Origin: Spirochaetaceae bacterium
GTDB lineage: Bacteria > Spirochaetota > Leptospiria > Leptospirales > Leptonemataceae
Assembly (NCBI GenBank): GCA_002730875.1
Contig: PCBI01000015.1
Location: forward strand, 186,001 to 250,000
Direction: 5' to 3'
DNA length: 64,000 nt
Each line of letters starts with the position of its first letter. The stretch's first letter is position 1. Below, one piece after another: positions 45,064 to 54,900 of this stretch. A model generated the notes under the pieces. The model saw only the letters and a program-made list of their open reading frames with translations, was not told the origin of the DNA and made no database searches. Made by a program: the position numbers and the translations under genes.

Positions 45064-46318
45064 TCCGACCGATTCATGGCGCTTGCCCGGCCTTCCCCGG
45101 TTGCTTTTTCGCAGCAAAGCCCTGGCCGCTTTCGGGCTGGCCCTGGCGTTAGGATTCTCCGGCAGATGTCAGGTATTTGATGAGATCCACTATGTCTACG
45201 TACCATTGGATGTATCTGAGGACCGTAGCGTAGTTAAGCGCTCCTCGCCGCCTTCCCCGGGCGCTGGATTGAATCCCCGGGAGAACGGAGCTACCTCTGA
45301 GGACGAAAAAGAGTCTTCGCCTCCCCGGGTGCTCACGGATGGGCAGGGCCGTTCCATTCGCTTCTATCTGGAATCCGTGGACGTGAGCGAAGCTGCGGCA
45401 CAGCCCTCGGATTACTCGCTGGATTCCGGAGATTCAGGGAAATCGCCGGAACCTGAAAAGCCAGGGGTTCAGCTCTACATCACAGCTATGAATCCGGACA
45501 TGGCCAGGGGGCTTTATAGACGCTCCAGAAATGCCGAACAAGCCGGACGAATGCCTGATCTATTCTTTCTTGAGATGCGAATTGTCAACAATGGCAGATC
45601 GAAAATTCGTTTTGATCCGTATGAAACCCGCATTCGATGCGGAACCTATCAGTCTGAGGTTCTGAGTCCTGAGGCGTACATGGAGCATTATGAAGGTCTT
45701 TCGCATTTCTGGCTCTCCTACGGCTGGCATATGACACCCCGACCGGTGGAGTTTTTTTTCCGGGAGGATCCGGCGGAACCGGCCCTGGTGGACGAGTATC
45801 TGCTTTCCCGCAAAGAATCGCAGCTTCTAAGATCGCGAAAGCTAAGGTTTGTGAGATCGCTGACGCGTTTCGCGACTCTGGAAATTGGCCAATCCTATGT
45901 TGTGCTGCTTCCCTTTGAGCAGCTTCCGCTGGAGCAAGACTGCTATCTGGAAACCCCCGGAATCGGCCCCCTGAATCGGCATCGGTTTTCGTTTAGAATC
46001 CAACGTATGGATTCCGAAGAAAAAGATAAGTGGCTGGAATCCGAATCCAGCCCGGCGGCTCCCTCCGCCAGCGAAGGCACCGAAAAAACAGCGCAAACAA
46101 CGGCACCCTGGGCTGAGAAACAGCGACGGCGCTTCCTTCAGGAAAGGAGCGATTTTCTGCGCGGAGTCCAGGACCGTCTTGAGGAGGCGCAATCCAATCA
46201 TGAGAAACGACGAAAGGATTTCTGCGAATCTCTTTCCGATAAGCCGGCATTGCAGCAGCAGTTCGCTTTCTGTGAAAACAGTATCTGGTTTCGGTGGACC
46301 GGCGCCGGATTCGAATAG
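45035..46318 (+). CDS. Secreted or membrane-anchored hypothetical protein
   Basis: 427 residues from GTG 45035, with AAAAGGAG three bases before it; ATG 45056 is an alternative. A hydrophobic stretch ALAAFGLALALGFSGRC is followed by a mature part with Pro/Ser/Glu-rich linkers. The middle domain (LYITAMNPDMARGLYRRSRNAEQAGRMPDLFFLEMRIVNNGRSKIRFDPYETRIRCG) looks like an Ig-like or DUF-type fold that measures an envelope partner. A charged coiled segment lies near the end. A Cys follows the hydrophobic stretch, but Arg at the preceding position is against lipidation. No family recognised. Confidence 0.62.
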   Translation: MAQDNTPMIDPTDSWRLPGLPRLLFRSKALAAFGLALALGFSGRCQVFDEIHYVYVPLDVSEDRSVVKRSSPPSPGAGLNPRENGATSEDEKESSPPRVLTDGQGRSIRFYLESVDVSEAAAQPSDYSLDSGDSGKSPEPEKPGVQLYITAMNPDMARGLYRRSRNAEQAGRMPDLFFLEMRIVNNGRSKIRFDPYETRIRCGTYQSEVLSPEAYMEHYEGLSHFWLSYGWHMTPRPVEFFFREDPAEPALVDEYLLSRKESQLLRSRKLRFVRSLTRFATLEIGQSYVVLLPFEQLPLEQDCYLETPGIGPLNRHRFSFRIQRMDSEEKDKWLESESSPAAPSASEGTEKTAQTTAPWAEKQRRRFLQERSDFLRGVQDRLEEAQSNHEKRRKDFCESLSDKPALQQQFAFCENSIWFRWTGAGFE

Positions 46319-46331
46319 AGCAGAAAGTCGC

Positions 46332-47693
46332 TTAAGCGTAGGTTTGCAGTAAACGTGTCGAACTTGAGTAATGATGGGAGTATTCGGAGACTGCAGAAAT
46401 GATTTCCATCCATCGACCTTCTTCGGCCGACATACGCTCCAGCAGGGCCCGGTCAGCATCGTCCAGCCGGTCGGTTTTTGGCGCCGGGCTCCGCTGCAGA
46501 TACTCCAGCAGCAAAGAGTCGCCGGCCAGCAATTCAATGGCCGGTCGATCCGAACGAAACTCGTACACGCCGGTCTTCCACTGAAACTCCGGAACGTTCG
46601 CGCGAATCCATCGCAGAATCCTCAAAGTCGCAAAGAGGGGCGCGAAATCATCGCCGGTGATGTGCAGCTGAAACCCCTCACAGATCTCATTGGCATGCTT
46701 ATGAAATGTGGGTAGGAATCGCAACGGCCTGAGTCTGGCTCCCGGCAAAAAGAAATCTGAAGCCCCGGCCACAAGCGGCGCCAGATACGGAGCGCCGAAA
46801 ATTTCAAACGGCCGTGTGGTGCCTCTACCTTCGCTCAGACTGGTGCCTTCCAGCAGGCACTGACCCGGATAGACTCGGGCCGTTTCTATAGTGGGCATGT
46901 TGGGGGATGGATACACATCGAAGTGAATTCCGGACTCCCTTTTCTGGCCGGCGTCGAGTTCTCCGAAATGGCGGGCACCGCGTTCACCTGGCTGTGAAGG
47001 GAGGGACTTTTCGTTTTTCCAGCCTGGTTCTTTTCCATAGTCCTTTTTCGGAAGCTCTCCACCGGCCTGATCCCATGGCAGAACCACCAGAGCGTCCTCC
47101 ATGGCCAGCCATTGCGCGAATAGCCGGGCCATTTCGCCGGAACTGAGACCGTGGCGATGGATTACTCCGGGCAGTCCGACGAAGCTTTCGTATTCCCGCT
47201 CCAGGATGGTTCCTTCAATGGTTCCTCCTATGGGATTGGGCCGATCCAGCACGGCGCAACGGATTCGCTTTCCGGCGGCGCGAAGTTCCTGGATCACCTC
47301 CAGGCAGTAGAACATGGTAGTAAGAAAGGTATAGTAACGGCTCCCCACATCCTGTAGGTCCACAAGCAGCCAGTCCAGGTCGGCAAGGGCGGCGGGGTCC
47401 GGTCGCAGCGTAGACTCCTGGAAGCCATACAGGGATTGAAATCGGGTGTGCGCCCTCGCCTCTTCGGAGAGAAATCCTTCGTAAGCCCGGGTATCCTCCA
47501 GACCGATCTGATCCTGAAGCTCCGCGAAGAGTCCGTGCTCGGGCAAAAAGACTTTGAGCCGCTCGGCCATGTCGGCCAGAATCTGGAAGGTGTATCGGCC
47601 TCTCACCGGATCATAAGCCGTCTGATTGGCCAGAATCCCCCATCGTTTGCCGGCATTGTCTTCGAGCAGTTTTGAAAGGGTCTGTTTTTCCAT
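46332..47693 (-). CDS. NamZ-like exo-beta-N-acetylmuramidase (DUF1343)
   Basis: 453 residues. The family blocks are GILANQTAYDPVRGRYTFQILADM, LFAELQDQIG, DWLLVDLQDVGSRYYTFLTTMFYCLEV, CAVLDRPNPIGGTIEGTIL and, near the end, HKHANEICEGFQLHITG. DUF1343 is the NamZ family, in which Bacillus subtilis NamZ removes terminal MurNAc from peptidoglycan fragments. It lacks an obvious signal peptide, so here it may act on recycled fragments in the cytoplasm. It converges on the hypothetical gene at 45035. Confidence 0.88.
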   Translation of the reverse strand: MEKQTLSKLLEDNAGKRWGILANQTAYDPVRGRYTFQILADMAERLKVFLPEHGLFAELQDQIGLEDTRAYEGFLSEEARAHTRFQSLYGFQESTLRPDPAALADLDWLLVDLQDVGSRYYTFLTTMFYCLEVIQELRAAGKRIRCAVLDRPNPIGGTIEGTILEREYESFVGLPGVIHRHGLSSGEMARLFAQWLAMEDALVVLPWDQAGGELPKKDYGKEPGWKNEKSLPSQPGERGARHFGELDAGQKRESGIHFDVYPSPNMPTIETARVYPGQCLLEGTSLSEGRGTTRPFEIFGAPYLAPLVAGASDFFLPGARLRPLRFLPTFHKHANEICEGFQLHITGDDFAPLFATLRILRWIRANVPEFQWKTGVYEFRSDRPAIELLAGDSLLLEYLQRSPAPKTDRLDDADRALLERMSAEEGRWMEIISAVSEYSHHYSSSTRLLQTYA

Positions 47694-47850
47694 AATTGAA
47701 AGTAGATAGGCAAGAATAGTAGATAGGTAGATGGGGCCCTCCGGCTACCACGCGCCGATGGCTCCTGAAGAACCTGAATGATGTACCTTTTTGGTGGGTC
47801 CAGGATTTCTCTATTGACTGAGTGGTGCCTGATTATGTCACCTGATATTT

Positions 47851-49935
47851 GTGTCCGGCCCCCGGCTAAATCCCCATCAGGCTGAAGCTGTAAATCATAT
47901 CGACGGGCCCCTGCTTATTTTTGCCGGGGCTGGTAGCGGTAAGACCAGAGTGATCACCCATAGAATTCAGTACATGCTGAGCAAAGGGATAGCTTCGTCC
48001 TGCATCGTCGCGGTATCCTTCACCAATAAGAGCGCCCGGGAGATGAAGCACCGGCTACAAAAGATGGTGGGTAGCAAAGCGCTGCGCGGTATGGTGCTTT
48101 CCACCTTTCATGCCCTGGGAAATCGCATACTCCAGAAGGAGATTCGTATTCTGGGTTATCGCGACCCCTTTTCCATTCTGGATTCCGACGACGGACTGCA
48201 ATTGTACGCAAGCATCTACCGGGATCTGAAGCTGGATCCGGATCAAGTGAAAGAGGATTCCATGCCCTTCATGGTTTCGCTCTGTAAAAACTCCAATATG
48301 CATCATGAAGATTGGGCCAACAGCCGCAGCCTTCCGGTTTCGGCGAATTTCTTTTGCGATGTATTCGAAAGGTATCATGCCAGCCTGAAATCGCTCAATG
48401 CGGTGGATTTCGACGATCTCATTCTTTTGCCTTCCCGAATTTTCAAGGAGCATCCCGAGGTTCTGGAAAAATATCGGCGACGTTTTCGCTATTTTATGAT
48501 CGATGAATTCCAGGATACCAATCCCACGCAATATGAACTGTTGCTATCGCTGGTAGGCGATGAAAAGAACCTCTGCGTGGTGGGCGATGACGATCAATCC
48601 ATCTACGGGTGGCGGGGCGCCGATGTAGGGATCATTCAGAATTTTCAGACCGATTTTCCGCAGGCGAAGATCGTTCGGCTGGAGCACAACTATCGCTCTT
48701 CGTCACGAATTCTGTCCGCCGCCAATGCCGTAATCGCAAACAATTCCAAGCGGGTTCAAAAGATATTGCGCGCCACCGGCGAAGAAGGAGAACAATTGTC
48801 GCTGATCATGGCCGAAGACGAAGAGCAAGAAGCCATGGTGGTGGCCGACATCATACAGAACCGAATCATTCACGCAGCGCAAAACCCGGGCGATTTTGCC
48901 ATACTCTACCGTACAAACTTTCAGTCTCGGGCCTTTGAGCAGGAGCTTCGCAAGCTTCAGATTCCCCATCATGTAGTGGGCGGCTACAAGTTCTTCGATC
49001 GCAAAGAAGTTAAGGATCTGCTGGCCTATCTGCGAGTCATAGCAAACCGTAGCGACGAGATATCGCTGCTTAGAATCCTGAATCGTCCGCGCCGGGGCAT
49101 CGGCGAAGGAAGCGTGCAAAAGATAGGCGCCTTTCTGCAAAACATGGCCGAAGAAGCGGATGCCAGCGGGATGCGAAGGCCGGATTTCTTTCATGCTCTG
49201 GAACGTATTGGATCCACACCGGGGCTGATTCAGGGAATCCCCGCCAAACAGGTGAGCGCCATCTACGAATTCGTAGAGTTCATCGAAAAATACAAAAAAG
49301 AATTCTCGCGGGCGCGGAAGCTCGCACCCGTTCTGTCCACGATGATCCAGGAGTTAAACTGGGAACACGAATTTATGCGCGAAGGCTCGGACGAAAATGC
49401 AGTACGAGCCCGAATGCTGAATCTGTCTGAGCTAACCAACATGCTGGCCTTTTTCGAAAGCAACTGGGAGGATTCCACGCCGCCCGGTCTATTTGATTTT
49501 CTGGCTCGCATTAGCCTCCAGGCCAGCGACGAAGACGACGACAATCCCCGAGGCCGGGTCCAATTGCTCACCCTGCATCTATCCAAAGGACTGGAGTTTC
49601 CCACGGTGTTTTTAACCGGAATGATGGAGGGCATCTTTCCCGGAGAAAGATCGATTTCGGAGTCCGAAAACCCGGAAGCCGCCCTGGAAGAAGAACGCAG
49701 GCTTTGCTATGTGGGGATTACCCGGGCCATGAAAAAGCTCTTCTTAACGGCCAGTCGCACCAGGCGAAGATTCGGTGAGACCGAAGAGAAGGAACCTTCC
49801 CGGTTTCTGGACGAGATCCCCGAGGAACTTCTGGACCGGGAAGACCATAGCGTATCACAAATGGCCGAACGGAAGAAAGACGAGATGGAAGAATGGTTGA
49901 CCGATCTTCGAAATAACCTCAAAGTAAGTATATGA
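47851..49935 (+). CDS. UvrD/Rep-family superfamily 1 DNA helicase
   Basis: 694 residues. GTG start at 47851, which puts LNPHQAEAV (Q motif) at the right place. Motif I is GAGSGKT, II DEFQDTNPTQ, III VVGDDDQSIYGWRGAD, IV LEHNYRSS, V TLHLSKGLEFPTVFLTGMMEGIFP and VI EEERRLCYVGITRA. The order and length fit Rep/PcrA/UvrD 3'-5' helicases used in repair and replication restart. By eye I cannot tell Rep from UvrD, so no symbol is given. The last bases overlap the next gene. Confidence 0.93.
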   Translation: MSGPRLNPHQAEAVNHIDGPLLIFAGAGSGKTRVITHRIQYMLSKGIASSCIVAVSFTNKSAREMKHRLQKMVGSKALRGMVLSTFHALGNRILQKEIRILGYRDPFSILDSDDGLQLYASIYRDLKLDPDQVKEDSMPFMVSLCKNSNMHHEDWANSRSLPVSANFFCDVFERYHASLKSLNAVDFDDLILLPSRIFKEHPEVLEKYRRRFRYFMIDEFQDTNPTQYELLLSLVGDEKNLCVVGDDDQSIYGWRGADVGIIQNFQTDFPQAKIVRLEHNYRSSSRILSAANAVIANNSKRVQKILRATGEEGEQLSLIMAEDEEQEAMVVADIIQNRIIHAAQNPGDFAILYRTNFQSRAFEQELRKLQIPHHVVGGYKFFDRKEVKDLLAYLRVIANRSDEISLLRILNRPRRGIGEGSVQKIGAFLQNMAEEADASGMRRPDFFHALERIGSTPGLIQGIPAKQVSAIYEFVEFIEKYKKEFSRARKLAPVLSTMIQELNWEHEFMREGSDENAVRARMLNLSELTNMLAFFESNWEDSTPPGLFDFLARISLQASDEDDDNPRGRVQLLTLHLSKGLEFPTVFLTGMMEGIFPGERSISESENPEAALEEERRLCYVGITRAMKKLFLTASRTRRRFGETEEKEPSRFLDEIPEELLDREDHSVSQMAERKKDEMEEWLTDLRNNLKVSI

Positions 49936-50348
49936 GCGAATCTCTGGGTCTGGAATTCTATCTGGTTGTAGCGGGCGCATGCGTGCTGACTTCGGTGCTC
50001 AGCGCCATTCTAACCGGACTGGGATTCTACTACTATTACCGATCCCGGGTGGCGGCCAAACTCGAAGAAGAATTGGATGAATACGCCGAGATCGTAAAGC
50101 AAAGACTGAAAGAAGGCGTAGAAGAAGCGGGAGAGACCATGCTTCCGAGGTTCAAAGAAGAGGTACGATCGGGATTCAGGGAAGCCATCACCGATGCTCT
50201 TTCGGGACAGATGGTAGACGATACCGTGCGGGCCATGACGCGCACCGGAACTACGATCGTGGAGTCCAGCTTGAACCTGTTGCTCGGACGCAAAGATACA
50301 GAAACCCGGCCCGGGCACAGCGGCGGTCCCGGAGTGAGCGCCGAGTAA
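49932..50348 (+). CDS. Single-span membrane protein, function unknown
   Basis: 138 residues. One membrane helix (about 9-36, LVVAGACVLTSVLSAILTGLGFYYYY), followed by a charged coiled-coil-like cytoplasmic stretch (KLEEELDEYAEIVKQRLKEGVEEAGETMLPRFKEEVRSGF). Its ATG overlaps the last four bases of the helicase gene, so it is co-translated. No family recognised. Confidence 0.7.
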   Translation: MSESLGLEFYLVVAGACVLTSVLSAILTGLGFYYYYRSRVAAKLEEELDEYAEIVKQRLKEGVEEAGETMLPRFKEEVRSGFREAITDALSGQMVDDTVRAMTRTGTTIVESSLNLLLGRKDTETRPGHSGGPGVSAE

Positions 50349-50414
50349 AGCCCCGAACGGCTCCGGCAGCCTGCGCTGCTCGCACTGCCCCATGAAGCCT
50401 GGCCAGGGTACGGT

Positions 50415-50639
50415 TTAGCGAAACCGCGATAACAGATACAGGATCCCGGAGATTACCAGACTGGCAAGGATACTGGTCGTTAGTGGAAAATAGAAGGAGA
50501 AGTTCTCTTTTTCGATGCGAATATCCCCCGGCAACCGGCCAATCCAACCAAACAAAGAACCGTCCAGTCGATTGCCCAGATAGAACAACAAACCCAGTGC
50601 GAAAAGCACCGCTCCAGCAATCATCAACATTTTTGCCAT
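50415..50639 (-). CDS. DUF2905 family small membrane protein
   Basis: 74 residues with two membrane helices and the central signature GRLPGDIRIEKENFSFYFPLTTSIL, which is diagnostic for DUF2905. The role of the family is unknown. It converges on the single-span protein gene with 66 bases between. Confidence 0.9.
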   Translation of the reverse strand: MAKMLMIAGAVLFALGLLFYLGNRLDGSLFGWIGRLPGDIRIEKENFSFYFPLTTSILASLVISGILYLLSRFR

Positions 50640-50686
50640 TGCCGCAGGTTAGCGATTTCTGATGACATTGTCCAGCAATCGTTTCT

Positions 50687-50810
50687 CGCGGAAACCCGTG
50701 CGGGTTCGCCTCAAGGAGTTCGGATAAACACGGGCGTGCGCTCATTGCTCGAACGCGCGGGCACCCGGTGCAGGTTTGCCTTAAGAAGTTCGGATAAACA
50801 CGGCCGGGCG
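50687..50810. repeat. Pair of imperfect 54-bp direct repeats with hairpins
   Basis: Copies at 50687-50740 and 50757-50810 are 70 bases apart. In the last 50 positions I count 41 identical; the stretch AGTTCGGATAAACACGG is the same in both. Each copy starts with a small palindrome, but not the same one: AACCCG-TG-CGGGTT in the first, GCACC-C-GGTGC in the second. The block lies in the gap before the hypothetical gene at 50862. It may be a member of a dispersed intergenic repeat family. Confidence 0.65.
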
Positions 50811-50861
50811 TCGGTTACTTGGGGGCGTTTCGGATCGGCTCTTATGCCGGTGGGCCTCTGT

Positions 50862-51860
50862 CTAGTTGCCGATCCTGCTTCTTTCCGGAAGCTTCTTTCG
50901 CTCATGAAATTTGGCAGTCTCTACTTCGGAGAGCATTCGGTTGAGCAGATGTGGATGATCCGGGATGATGGCGCCAAAATTGTCCTGGTGCATTTCAATA
51001 AGATCCAGTTCAATCGGATAGCCGCGGGTAGACGAAGTAAGCGTAGCATCCACCAGCTTGCGGCTGATCAGTCCGATCATTCGGTTCAGGATGCGATCAT
51101 ATTCCTTTACGTCTTCGGTAACCGGCGGATTTCGCTGCTCGTCGTAGCTTACGTACTGATACTCTTTCTTCTCTTCCAGTGGCGTTCGGGACTCGAGAAT
51201 AGCAAGGATGCCATACTTCCTTGCTCGGCGCACTCTTTTGATGCCCTCTCGATAAAAGTTGATTTGATTCGTGTGCAGCTTTTTCCCGATATTGCTTCCC
51301 CGTTGATGAAAAAGACGGGAGGATTCCAGGTCGCGGAAACCGAGTTGGAGGAAATGCTTGGACTTGGCGTCCTGGGTCCGAAGAATGATAGGGGCTGCCG
51401 ATTCCAGGAGAACCCAGGTGCCGTCTATGTAGTACTCCAGTATCTCCCGGTAGATCTGCTGAAGTAGATCCCGGGAAATGCTCAGTTCGCGATATGTATG
51501 ACCGTAGTTGCCCTGTAGATAGTAGATCCCGGCAAAGAAGTCATGCTCCACAGCCAGTTTCATCTTTTCGCTGAGCTTCTCTTTCAGGGCCAGCCCGGTT
51601 TTCATACCTTCCGTGGGTTCGGCGCCGTTTTCCGGAGTCAGGGGCAGATTGCTGACGGCCACATTTATGAATTCCAGGTCCCCCCGGTTCGTTTTTAATA
51701 GTTCACCCATATTGGTGAAATCCGGCGATTCAGCGCTCAACTCGGATGAAGGCGAAAAAGCAACCGTTGTTGCAGCAGCCATGAGCAACCCGGCGATTGC
51801 AGTTTTTCTTGCCAAAAGCCCGGCATGGTGAAAAAAGAAGTTCCCCGGAAACGGTCGCAT
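50862..51860 (-). CDS. Secreted hypothetical protein
   Basis: 332 residues from ATG 51860; a TTG at 51881 is also in frame. The N-terminus has a basic part and the hydrophobic stretch TAIAGLLMAAATTVAF, then SPSSELSA, a probable signal-peptide end. The rest is soluble and mostly helical, with a conserved-looking core KMKLAVEHDFFAGIYYLQGNYGHTYRELSISRDLLQQIYREILEYYIDGTWVLLESAAPIILRTQDAKSKHFLQLGFRDLESSRLFHQRG. I do not recognise a family. It is divergent from the alpha-2-macroglobulin gene with 43 bases between starts. Confidence 0.65.
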   Translation of the reverse strand: MRPFPGNFFFHHAGLLARKTAIAGLLMAAATTVAFSPSSELSAESPDFTNMGELLKTNRGDLEFINVAVSNLPLTPENGAEPTEGMKTGLALKEKLSEKMKLAVEHDFFAGIYYLQGNYGHTYRELSISRDLLQQIYREILEYYIDGTWVLLESAAPIILRTQDAKSKHFLQLGFRDLESSRLFHQRGSNIGKKLHTNQINFYREGIKRVRRARKYGILAILESRTPLEEKKEYQYVSYDEQRNPPVTEDVKEYDRILNRMIGLISRKLVDATLTSSTRGYPIELDLIEMHQDNFGAIIPDHPHLLNRMLSEVETAKFHERKKLPERSRIGN

Positions 51861-51903
51861 ACAGTCTAAATATCGGCCCAATCCTGCAGATCCAGGAAAA
51901 AAT

Positions 51904-54900
51904 ATGTACAGACCCTTTGCTCCTATAAGAGCCTATTTCCAAACCCATGGCAAGCGGGGCATCCTGCCTGCTTTTTCCGCAGTGTTCCTGTCTGGCTTGC
52001 TGCTGCTACTTCTCACCGGAATCTGGCGAGCCGCCAACCCGGCGCTGGAAGCGCTGCCTGCCGCCATTACCAATCCGCTTCAGGAGCCGGAAGCCCCGAA
52101 TCCTAACATACTTCAGGTAATCCAGGGCAGTCCCCGGGGCCTTCTGGAAACGGCTCAGTTGGATCAGGAGATCGTCGTCGTCTTCAATCATCCCATGGTG
52201 CCGCTAGGACGGGTTGAGGAAGCCAAACGGGAAGTCATCAAGATTGAACCGGAAATCGATGGAGCGATCCGCTGGTACGGTACCCGAGTGGCCGCCTTTA
52301 TTCCGGAGGCGCCGCTAAAGCCAGGTAGTTCCTACACGGTAACAGTGGCCAAACAGAAAGCTTTGAACGGCAAAGAGATGACCGGTAGCTACAGCTTCCA
52401 GTTTCGGACCCCGCCGCTTAAGATGCATTACTCCTATCCGTATTCCGGAAATCGAATCCCTTATGATCAGGATTTTAAACTCTACTTCAATTATCCGGTC
52501 TCGCTAAACGACATCAAACGTATGGGACGGCTAATGGCCGATGGTCGGCCCGTGGCTTTCGAAGTAAGCTATGATCTGGACCCGGACGATGCCACTGAAT
52601 CCGACGTTACCCGGTCCAGCGTTCGCATCGTTCCGTCCGCCCGTCTGCCTCGCGACGCGAAGGTTCAGCTAATCCTCAAAAAAGGGCTGCCGCCGATCGA
52701 CGGAAACGATGGCCTGGAGCAAGACACTATCATCCATTACCAGACTTACGGCCCTTTGCAGGTTTCGCTGCAGAACAAGGGCAAGTATTTCCAGGACGCC
52801 TGGTCCACCGGCCTGGCCTTCAACAACCCGGTGGATGCAGCCAGGGCCGTGCAGCACATTCGTCTTGAGCCGCCGCTGAAGCGAAGCACGCCAGAAGATG
52901 AAACCACATTCATGTCGATCCGCGAATGGCCGGTGGAAGCCGGTCAAAAGGTAACCGTTTATGTTTCGGCGGCGCTGAGCGATACCATGGGCAATCGCCT
53001 GGGCAAGGATCATAAATTCGAAATCACCCTGCCCGCTTATCGCCCGGAATTCTCCATGCCCTACGGTTCTTCTGAAGTCATCGAATCGGAGATGAAACAG
53101 CAGCTGCCTGCAAGTATGGCCAATATCCCCGAGTTCACGGTGGGTCATAAAGAACTGAGCGTTTACGATATACAAAAATATCTGTCCAACAATAATTCTT
53201 CGCAGTATCTGCGAAGCCTGGGATACGAAACAAACAAGGTGCAAACGCGCCTGGGCAAGACCGATTCGGCTACCTTTGGAGTGGATATCGCTCCGTACCT
53301 GGATAAGAAGAAGCGCGGATGGGTGGCCGTCTATGTTGCTGCGGATACGCTGAACTGGAAAGACGAAAAGCGAAGAGAGTCTTCCTACAGAATATTGCAG
53401 TCGACGGATCTTGGTATGATCGCCAAAGAAAGCCCGGAAGGGATTCACGTATGGGTGCACCGGCTGAGCGACAATGCTCCGGTGAAGGATGCCAAAGTGG
53501 ATGCTTATACCGTGACGAACCGTCACGGGGGCTGCAAGACCGATGGAAAAGGTTACTGCAAGGTTGATCGAAAGCTGAACCGACTGACTGCCGGCACTCT
53601 GGTTGTGGCAAGCACCAATGAGGACAAAGCTTTCCTCACCTCCAGGGATCACTATCGCTACACCTGGAGCGTTTCCTCATATTTCGATTACACCGCCGGA
53701 TTTCCGGACCTGAAAGGGCTCATAGAATTTGATCGAAGGCTTTACCGTCCCGGAGAAGAGATTCATATCAAGGCATTCCTGTCGCTTCTGGACCACGGAA
53801 AGCTTAGCGCCCTGAGTTCCGGTGAGGGAAAGGTTCGCATTAAAGTTACCAACTCCCGTGGCACCGTCCTCAAAGAAGCGGTCATGACCGGTTCCAGCGA
53901 AGGCGGTCTGGATTTGTCGTTAAAGACGGAAAAGGATGCTCCCACTGGCCACTATACAGTTCACATTGAACTTGAGGAATACAAAGGGCGTTCCGTGAAT
54001 TCGATCCAGGGGTTTCCGGATCGGAGTCTCTCGGCAACATTTCAGGTAGAGGAGTTCCGACCGGCTACATTTTCGTCATCGATCGAAGGGTTACGAAACG
54101 TAGAAAGCGGCGAAACTCTCAATCTAATCGCCACAGGGATGTACCTTTTCGGCGCACCCATGAGCGGAGCCGGGTCTACCCTGACGATTTACGCTCGTTC
54201 TACAGATATTCCGGACGATCGATTCAGCGGCTATACTTTCGGTGATGCGGTCTATGACCCCTATGAAAGCAACTCTTCGGCGCTGGTTTCCCGGGTGGAA
54301 GGAACCCTGGATTCCAGAGGAGAAATGAAGCATCCGTTCAATACGGATCTGGCTCATAAGAAGATGGTGACTCTGGAAACGGAAAATGCCGGCAAAATCG
54401 AACTGAAACCTCACCTGGCTCTGACGGTGGAAAATCAGGTAAAAGACCTGGGAGATCGCTCCGTAACCAGTACCAAAGGATCCATTGTCTATGCGGACGA
54501 CGTATTCCCGGGAATCAAACGGAATGCCTATTTTGCCACTGCCGGCAAACCCATGGGCTTTCAACTTGTGGCGCTGAACAAGAACGGGCGAGTGGAAGCG
54601 ACTGGCCTCACCGTGGAAGTCTTCAAGCGAGTCTATCGAACAACGGAAACGAAGGGGCCTGGCGGGTCCACGCGCAAAGAGACTACCGAAAGCCTTCAGC
54701 GGGTGAGCAAACAAAACCTGGAAACGGGAAGCCGGCCGGTGGATTACAACTTTGTGCCGGAAGAGGCCGGGGTCTACTTCATAGTCGCCCGAACGTCGTC
54801 CGGAGCGTACGCCCGTGTGCCTTTCTACGCCGGCGGCGCCGGTTATGGATTCTGGGGGCTTTCGCAGGACGATCGGATCGAACTTATCCCGGAAAAGACC

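Noticed and set aside
45035-45172. Lipobox in the hypothetical protein at 45035
   Set aside because: Arg directly before the Cys does not fit even the relaxed spirochaete lipobox.
52669-53652. 327-codon frame opposite the alpha-2-macroglobulin gene
   Set aside because: A shadow of the real gene; no recognisable protein.
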